This document shows, piece after piece, positions 20,536 through 24,608 of a stretch of 24,608 nucleotides of DNA (positions are counted from its first letter, which is position 1; every line of letters begins with the position of its first letter). The DNA is from JAZDPK01 sp043797615 (lineage in GTDB: Bacteria > Patescibacteriota > Patescibacteriia > UBA11705 > JABHMO01): assembly GCA_043797615.1 (NCBI GenBank), contig JAZDPK010000024.1:1-24608 (forward strand), written 5' to 3'. Below the pieces are notes generated by a model. The model did not search any database, was not told the origin of the DNA, and saw nothing but the letters and a program-made list of their open reading frames with translations. The translations under genes and the position numbers were made by a program.

Positions 20536-21049
20536 TCAAATAGGAAAAAACCATGGATTGAATTTTTTTTGGTCAGGCCATTTTGTCGTGATTCCGTATC
20601 AGAAGCCGGACAAGGATCTGGTTCGGGAATTGGAAACGTTTTTCAACGAATGGAGTGAAAGCTACACCCTGTCGTCTTATTACGTTCCCGGCGAGAATAA
20701 ACAGTCCCTCTGTTTTATCGAGCATCACCGCAAAGACGACAACGGGCAATGGATCGAGTCGGGCTGCATCTGCGCCGCGGTCTTCTGGCGCCGCGATTTT
20801 TCTCCGGTCAAGCTGCATAACTTTCTGGGCGAGCTCGGCGCCAAATACGAAATCGACCGGTTCATGATCCACAAATTGCCCGAAGCGGCAGTGCTGACGC
20901 CATATAATGCCGCGGCTGAGTCGAAAGAGCTTTTTCCCAAGCCGCCGGATGCGAGTGAAGCAGTCGTCCCTGCGCCGGCGGAAGAAAAAACAGAAAGCGA
21001 AAGGCTGGCGGAAATACAGCGCTTGAGCAGAGGCGCTTTCGGAACTTAA
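20528..21049 (+). CDS. Hypothetical protein, second gene of an overlapping pair
   Basis: The 173-residue soluble protein has an alpha/beta N-terminal two-thirds: FFWSGHFVVIPYQKPDKDLV, then SLCFIEHHRKDDNGQW, GCICAAVFWRRDFSPVKLHN and YEIDRFMIHKLPEA. A Pro/Ala/Glu-rich tail ending in RLSRGAFGT follows. I recognise no family. The start ATG overlaps the end of the previous gene and has AAAGGAG 8 nt upstream. A very strong intrinsic terminator lies 6 bp after the stop, so the two genes form one complete unit. Confidence 0.7.
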   Translation: MFDQIGKNHGLNFFWSGHFVVIPYQKPDKDLVRELETFFNEWSESYTLSSYYVPGENKQSLCFIEHHRKDDNGQWIESGCICAAVFWRRDFSPVKLHNFLGELGAKYEIDRFMIHKLPEAAVLTPYNAAAESKELFPKPPDASEAVVPAPAEEKTESERLAEIQRLSRGAFGT

Positions 21050-21055
21050 AAATCA

Positions 21056-21095
21056 AAACCTGCCAAGATCGATATCTTCGGCAGGTTTTTTATTT
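21056..21095 (+). terminator. Strong intrinsic terminator of the 20170-21049 unit
   Basis: AAACCTGCC-AAGAT-CGAT-ATCTT-(C)-GGCAGGTTT: 14 pairs with one bulge, followed by a T-run. Confidence 0.93.
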
Positions 21096-21120
21096 CTTTA
21101 CAAATAAAATTTCATTCAGG

Positions 21121-21159
21121 TTGAAAAACAAAAACAGAGGAATCAAATCCCCTGTTTTT
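21121..21159 (-). terminator. Intrinsic terminator after pnp and the small gene
   Basis: On the minus strand AAAAACAGGGGA and TCCTCTGTTTTT form a 12-bp stem with one G-U pair, followed by GTTTTT. It lies 10 nt after the stop at 21170. It faces the plus-strand terminator at 21056 between convergent units. Confidence 0.88.
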
Positions 21160-21169
21160 ATCAGAACAA

Positions 21170-21418
21170 TTAGTTCAATGTAAATCTCTTGTCGCCGCTT
21201 TCCTGCCAGAGCTCCTCGACGCGGTTCGGCCAGTTCGGCCGCCGGGACGCGGCGCCGAGAAAATTTTCCGCTGCTTGGCGCCGCAGTTTCCGCATCTGCG
21301 TCGGCGTCAGCTTATCCGCGCCGACATAATTCAATCGCTCCATGATGCGCGACTTGTCTTCCGGCCTGGCTGGAATGGCCCGGGGCAGGATATTTTCGAT
21401 AAAATTTTTCCAAGCCAT
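21170..21418 (-). CDS. Small basic hypothetical protein after pnp
   Basis: The 82-residue product is rich in Arg, Lys and Trp: MAWKNFIENILPRAIPARPE, then DKLTPTQMRKLRRQAAENFL and SRRPNWPNRVEELWQ. It has no membrane segment. I recognise no family. It starts 7 bp after the pnp stop, has no ribosome-binding site, and shares the terminator at 21121, so it is the last gene of the pnp unit. A role in RNA metabolism is possible from context and charge only. Confidence 0.6.
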   Translation of the reverse strand: MAWKNFIENILPRAIPARPEDKSRIMERLNYVGADKLTPTQMRKLRRQAAENFLGAASRRPNWPNRVEELWQESGDKRFTLN

Positions 21419-21425
21419 ATGTTTT

Positions 21426-23567
21426 TTACGCTTTTTTAATTGACAGGCTGATTTTGCCGGTTTCTTTGTCGATATTCAACACTTTGACCTTTACTTGCTG
21501 GCCTTCTTTCAGATATTTGCGCACGTCGTTCACCCGCTCTTTGTTCGTGATTTCCGAAATATGCAGGAGGCCGTCGGTGCCCGGGAATATTTCCACGAAC
21601 GCGCCGAAATCCATTATTTTCACCACCGTGCCGGCGTAGATTTCTCCCACTACTGCTTCGCGCGTGATGCTTTTGATGATTTCAACCGCTTTGGCCATGC
21701 CGTCGGCTGAAACAGAAGTGATGAAGACCGAGCCGTCGTCTTCAATATCGATCGCCACGCCGGTTTCGTCGATGATTTTGTTGATGATTTTGCCGCCCGG
21801 TCCGATAACGTCGCGGATTTTGTCCGGATTGATGTGCAGGATCTCGATGCGCGGCGCGTATTGCGACAATTCTTTGCGCGGCTCGGCGATTGTTTTCGCG
21901 ATGCAGTCCAGAATTTCCATTCGCGCTTTCTTGCCGCGATCCAGCGCCTGTTCGATGATTTCCAAAGTCAATCCCAATGTTTTCGTGTCCATCTGAATGG
22001 CAGTGATGCCGTCCCTCGTGCCGGCGACTTTGAAGTCCATGCCGCCTTTGCCGTCTTCAAGGTCTTGGATATCGGTTAAAATTTTGAATTCGCCTTTGTC
22101 ATTTGAAGCAAGGCCGATGGCAATGCCGGCGACCGGCTTTTTGATCGGCACGCCCGCGTCCATTAAAGCCAGCGTTGATCCGCAAGTCGAAGCCATGGAG
22201 CTGGAGCCGTTTGAGCTTAAAACTTCAGAAACAACGCGGATGGTATAAGGAAATTCGTTTTTATCTGGCAAGACCGGGACGATCGCCTTTTCCGCGAGCG
22301 CGCCGTGTCCGATTTCCCGCCTTCCGGCGCCGCGCATCGGGCTGGCTTCGCCCACCGAATACGGCGGGAAATTATAATGATGCATGTAGCGCTTTTTTCC
22401 GGAAGTTTCCATGCCTTCCAGCACCTGTTCGTCGCCGGGCGCGCCGAGCGTTACGGTCGAGAGCACTTGCGTTTCGCCGCGGTTGAAGACGCCGCTGCCG
22501 TGCGTGCGCGGAATCATGCCGACGCCGCATTCGAGGGCGCGGATTTGATCCAGCTTGCGGCCGTCCACGCGCAGATCTTTTTCCAATACTGCTTTGGTGA
22601 TTTCCGCTTCGATGAATTCCGGGAAAAACGCCAGGATTTTTTCGCGGCGCTCTTTGCCGACTTGTTTGTCAGTTAAAAATTTGGTCAGTTCGTCTTCCAA
22701 TTTATGCAGAATGTCTTTTCGTTCGCGCTTGCTGCCTTGCGGAATGTTAAACAAGTATTTGTGCAAATTGTTCAAAGCCAATTCCTTGCATTCTTCCTGA
22801 ATTTTTATCAAATCATTAAGGCTGTTCTTTTGATTTTCATCAAGTTCTTCGATCGGTTCGATCTGGGTAACGGAGATTTTTTCTTTGCCCGCGCCGGCGC
22901 GCGCTTCCTCGATCAAATCCGTGATTTTGCGGGCGTGCTTGATGCCGAATTTGAACGCTTCGAAAACGGTTTTTTCGTCGACTTCGCTGGCGCTCGATTC
23001 CACCATCATCACTTTGTCGCGGCAGACGGAAAAACCCAGGTCGAGATTTGATTTCAATCTGGCGGTATAAGTCGGGTTAAGCACCCATTCGCCTTCGATC
23101 TGTCCGACGCGGACGCCGGCCAGAGGGCCGTTCCACGGAATGTCGGAAATGTGGATTGCCGTTGACGCGGCGATGATCGCCGATATGTCCGGATCGTTTT
23201 CGCCGTCGATCGACAGGACCGTGACCACGACTTGGATGTCGCGGCGGATGGTTTCGTCGAAGAGCGGGCGCAAGCCTCGGTCGATCATGCGGGCGACTAA
23301 AATCGCCTCGTCGGTCGGCCGTGTTTCGCGCTTGATGAATCGTCCGCCTTTGATTTTTCCGGCGGCGTACATTTTTTCTTCATACTCGACCATGAGCGGG
23401 AAGAATGACGTGCCTTCGCGCGGCTTCTGGTTGATGACGACGGTGGCGAGCACCATAGTGTCGCCGTACTGCACGGTGCAGCAGCCGTTGCTTTGCTTGG
23501 CGTACTCGCCGGTCTTGATGATCAGCTTTTTGCCGGCGACTTCGGTTTCGAATTTTTGCATTGCCAT
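21426..23567 (-). CDS. pnp: Polyribonucleotide nucleotidyltransferase (PNPase)
   Basis: PNPase is the phosphorolytic 3'-5' exoribonuclease (and polymerase) of mRNA decay. The 713-residue product has the first RNase PH-like domain (KLIIKTGEYAKQSNGCCTVQ, PLMVEYEEKMYAAGKIKGG), the linker helical domain, and the second RNase PH domain (LRVDGRKLDQIRAL, FNRGETQVLSTVTLG, MDFKVAGTRDGITAIQMD). After these come a KH domain (RDVIGPGGKIINKIIDETG) and an S1 domain (GTVVKIMDFGAFVEIFPG, TDGLLHISE). It is complete. The start is ATG 23567 or the in-frame ATG 23561; neither has a Shine-Dalgarno sequence. It lies downstream of rpsO, a conserved pairing. Confidence 0.97.
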   Translation of the reverse strand: MAMQKFETEVAGKKLIIKTGEYAKQSNGCCTVQYGDTMVLATVVINQKPREGTSFFPLMVEYEEKMYAAGKIKGGRFIKRETRPTDEAILVARMIDRGLRPLFDETIRRDIQVVVTVLSIDGENDPDISAIIAASTAIHISDIPWNGPLAGVRVGQIEGEWVLNPTYTARLKSNLDLGFSVCRDKVMMVESSASEVDEKTVFEAFKFGIKHARKITDLIEEARAGAGKEKISVTQIEPIEELDENQKNSLNDLIKIQEECKELALNNLHKYLFNIPQGSKRERKDILHKLEDELTKFLTDKQVGKERREKILAFFPEFIEAEITKAVLEKDLRVDGRKLDQIRALECGVGMIPRTHGSGVFNRGETQVLSTVTLGAPGDEQVLEGMETSGKKRYMHHYNFPPYSVGEASPMRGAGRREIGHGALAEKAIVPVLPDKNEFPYTIRVVSEVLSSNGSSSMASTCGSTLALMDAGVPIKKPVAGIAIGLASNDKGEFKILTDIQDLEDGKGGMDFKVAGTRDGITAIQMDTKTLGLTLEIIEQALDRGKKARMEILDCIAKTIAEPRKELSQYAPRIEILHINPDKIRDVIGPGGKIINKIIDETGVAIDIEDDGSVFITSVSADGMAKAVEIIKSITREAVVGEIYAGTVVKIMDFGAFVEIFPGTDGLLHISEITNKERVNDVRKYLKEGQQVKVKVLNIDKETGKISLSIKKA

Positions 23568-23689
23568 ACTTTTTTTGCTTTCATCGAGTTGCGCCGTTCG
23601 GCTTGTATTTAGCGTAACCGGGCGTCAAATAAATTTAACGCGCCGCTACGCGAAACAGCTGCAAAACAGCGCAAATAAAATGAAAGTCG

Positions 23690-23768
23690 ATTTTAATTAT
23701 TTTAAATTTTTAACTTTATTTTTTAAATTTATTTTGCGTTTTGTGCTTTGGATTTTGAGATTTATTTA
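23690..23768. repeat. Heptad-period tract between rpsO and pnp
   Basis: TTTTAAA, TTTTTAA, CTTTATT, TTTTAAA, TTTATTT, TGCGTTT, TGTGCTT, TGGATTT, TGAGATT: about eleven heptads. The rest of the 237-bp spacer (23568-23689) shows no gene. Confidence 0.55.
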
Positions 23769-23795
23769 AAAACAAGGCTCATCCGAAGACAAGCC
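23766..23795 (-). terminator. Terminator after rpsO
   Basis: On the minus strand GGCTTGTC-TTCG-GATGAGCC is an 8-bp stem (two G-U pairs) capped by a UUCG tetraloop and followed by TTGTTTTT. It lies 9 nt after the rpsO stop and separates it from pnp. Confidence 0.88.
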
Positions 23796-23804
23796 AATGT
23801 TTTA

Positions 23805-24185
23805 TTATACTTCTTCAGTGTTTTTTTTCTCTGTTTCGTCGCGGTCGATGTCCGCTTCTTCGAGTTGGTCTTCTTCCTCCAGTATGCGCTTGATTTCTTC
23901 TTCTTTGATGGATCGCTTGGTCGCTTTCAATTTCAAAGCTTCGACCAATTTGGCGTAGCTTTCTTCGTTGTCGATTTCCAAGTAGCGGAGCAGTCTCCGG
24001 CGTTCGCCCAGTTTGCGGAGCAAGCCGCGCCGGGACGAATGGTCCTGCTTGTGGCTGCGCAAATGCTTGGTTAATTCCTTAATTTCTTCGGTCAAAATGG
24101 CGATTTGCACTTCCGACGAGCCGGTGTCCTTTTCGTGCGTCTTGAACTGGTTGATGATCGCCTGTTTCTTCTTTGGATTCAGCAT
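23805..24185 (-). CDS. rpsO: Ribosomal protein S15 with an acidic C-terminal extension
   Basis: S15 binds 16S rRNA helices 20-22 early in 30S assembly. The core is canonical: TGSSEVQIAILTEEIKELTK, HLRSHKQDHSSRRGLLRKL and RRLLRYLEIDNEESYAKLVE. Bacterial S15 usually ends near residue 89; here the frame continues for about 36 residues, rich in Glu, Asp and Lys (IKEEEIKRILEEEDQLEEAD and on), to 126. ATG 24185 (MLNPKKK) is preferred over the in-frame ATG at 24203. Upstream there is no Shine-Dalgarno sequence, only AATTGTAAACATT. A UUCG-capped terminator follows. Confidence 0.95.
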   Translation of the reverse strand: MLNPKKKQAIINQFKTHEKDTGSSEVQIAILTEEIKELTKHLRSHKQDHSSRRGLLRKLGERRRLLRYLEIDNEESYAKLVEALKLKATKRSIKEEEIKRILEEEDQLEEADIDRDETEKKNTEEV

Positions 24186-24203
24186 AATGTTTACAATTTC
24201 CAC

Positions 24204-24395
24204 AGCTTAGCCGAATATTCTATGCGAATTCTTAGCTAAAAGCCGCAGGAACGTATGAAAAATAGTTTATTAAAGTTGATTGATAGTTAATTTATAGTTT
24301 ATTACCCTGATTACTACTCACTACAACTTACTAACCACACTCTTTTTACGGTATTTTCATACTATCATATTAAATAAATATTTGCAAGGCGCGCC
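24204..24395. other. Spacer with heptad-like pyrimidine/AT tract
   Basis: No gene is seen. From about 24270 it reads approximately in sevens (AGTTGAT, TGATAGT, TAATTTA, TAGTTTA, TTACCCT, GATTACT, ACTCACT, ACAACTT, ACTAACC). ATTTCCACA at 24195-24203 is close to a DnaA-box variant but stands alone. Confidence 0.4.
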
Positions 24396-24424
24396 TTGAC
24401 AAAGCAATTTCGATGCTGTATAAT
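24396..24424 (+). promoter_or_regulatory. Perfect consensus promoter of the 24472 gene
   Basis: TTGACA (24396-24401), 17 nt, TATAAT (24419-24424). GCGCGCC precedes the -35, as GCGC precedes the promoters at 9714 and 15028. Confidence 0.93.
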
Positions 24425-24471
24425 GATATATTGGTTAATTGTTCCTTAAATCTAAAAAAAGGAGGTGTCGA

Positions 24472-24608
24472 ATGAAAAAAGATCAAACAGTTTTCGAAGT
24501 TGTTCGTCGTGTCCGCATTGATGTTGGCAAAGTACTTTCCTTGTCAGGAGATTTTTTTCGCGCCAACGGGCTTGCGAGCTTAGCCAAGGCCTTGCCGCCT
24601 AGTGCGCG
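24472..24608 (+). CDS. 5' part of a paralog of the 15131 gene (cut by window end)
   Basis: ATG 24472 lies 6 nt after AAAAAAAGGAGG and opens a frame to the end of the window (45 complete codons). The product begins MKKDQTVFEVVRRVRIDVGK and continues FFRANGLASLAKALPPSA. It aligns with residues 1-44 of the 15131 product: VFTVTRKVSLDV matches VFEVVRRVRIDV, and MFRSNGFANLANALP matches FFRANGLASLAKALP. It shares the promoter type, the strong ribosome site and the start context. The C-terminal domain is outside the window. No function can be given beyond membership of this small family. Confidence 0.75.
   Translation, partial: MKKDQTVFEVVRRVRIDVGKVLSLSGDFFRANGLASLAKALPPSA

Overview
The window looks like a chromosomal segment from a small-genome bacterium, most likely a Candidate Phyla Radiation (Patescibacteria, Parcubacteria-like) lineage. 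This is inference: no rRNA is present. It rests on the gene mix (ruvB, rnc, nusB, comM, lspA, dksA-type zinc finger, pnp, rpsO, LysM-M23 and SpoIID-type wall proteins, nucleotide salvage), on many short lineage-specific proteins, and on AT-rich intergenic DNA packed with palindromic and short-period repeats. The standard code fits: no gene needs a recoded UGA.

Layout. 1-806: a large inverted repeat, tRNA-Leu(UAA), tRNA-Gly(GCC) and spacer repeats. 807-2765: ruvB, a small membrane protein and a bacterial PH-domain membrane protein. 2975-7434: an orphan gene, a SpoIID-domain protein and a deoxynucleoside kinase on the minus strand, a divergent deoxyribosyltransferase-like gene, then a VanY-type carboxypeptidase with a suspicious in-frame stop just upstream. 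7514-9617 (all minus): nusB, rnc, tRNA-Arg(UCG), tRNA-Ala(GGC), tRNA-Lys(CUU), with several structured palindromes between the tRNAs. 9714-13246: two paralogous secreted proteins and a LysM/M23 endopeptidase. 13319-17468: comM, a lone unknown gene with a consensus promoter, a membrane-anchored thioredoxin-like protein, lspA and a DksA/TraR protein. 17500-18810: an unknown gene, a structured possible ncRNA unit, DnaA-box-like sites and a 24-bp perfect palindrome. 18795-21418: a membrane protein, an overlapping two-gene unit and a small protein after pnp. 21426-24185: pnp and rpsO. 24472-end: the 5' part of a second member of the family at 15131.

Two expression styles are visible. Conserved housekeeping genes have no Shine-Dalgarno sequence; where a promoter can be guessed (20035-20063) the leader is only about 10 nt. 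In contrast, eight mostly unknown or secreted genes (6071, 9827, 10836, 15131, 18129 minus, 20170, 20528, 24472) have AAGGAGG-like ribosome sites, and most are preceded by near-consensus TTGACA-17-TATAAT promoters and followed by strong intrinsic terminators.

The most unusual material is not protein-coding: a family of nested palindromes with a GWAGC...GCGAAG core, two of which begin exactly at the CCA end of a tRNA; two tandem units derived from the 3' half of tRNA-Arg that keep a hairpin through compensatory changes; heptanucleotide-period tracts in many spacers, one reading into the 3' end of nusB; and a palindrome translated inside the SpoIID gene.
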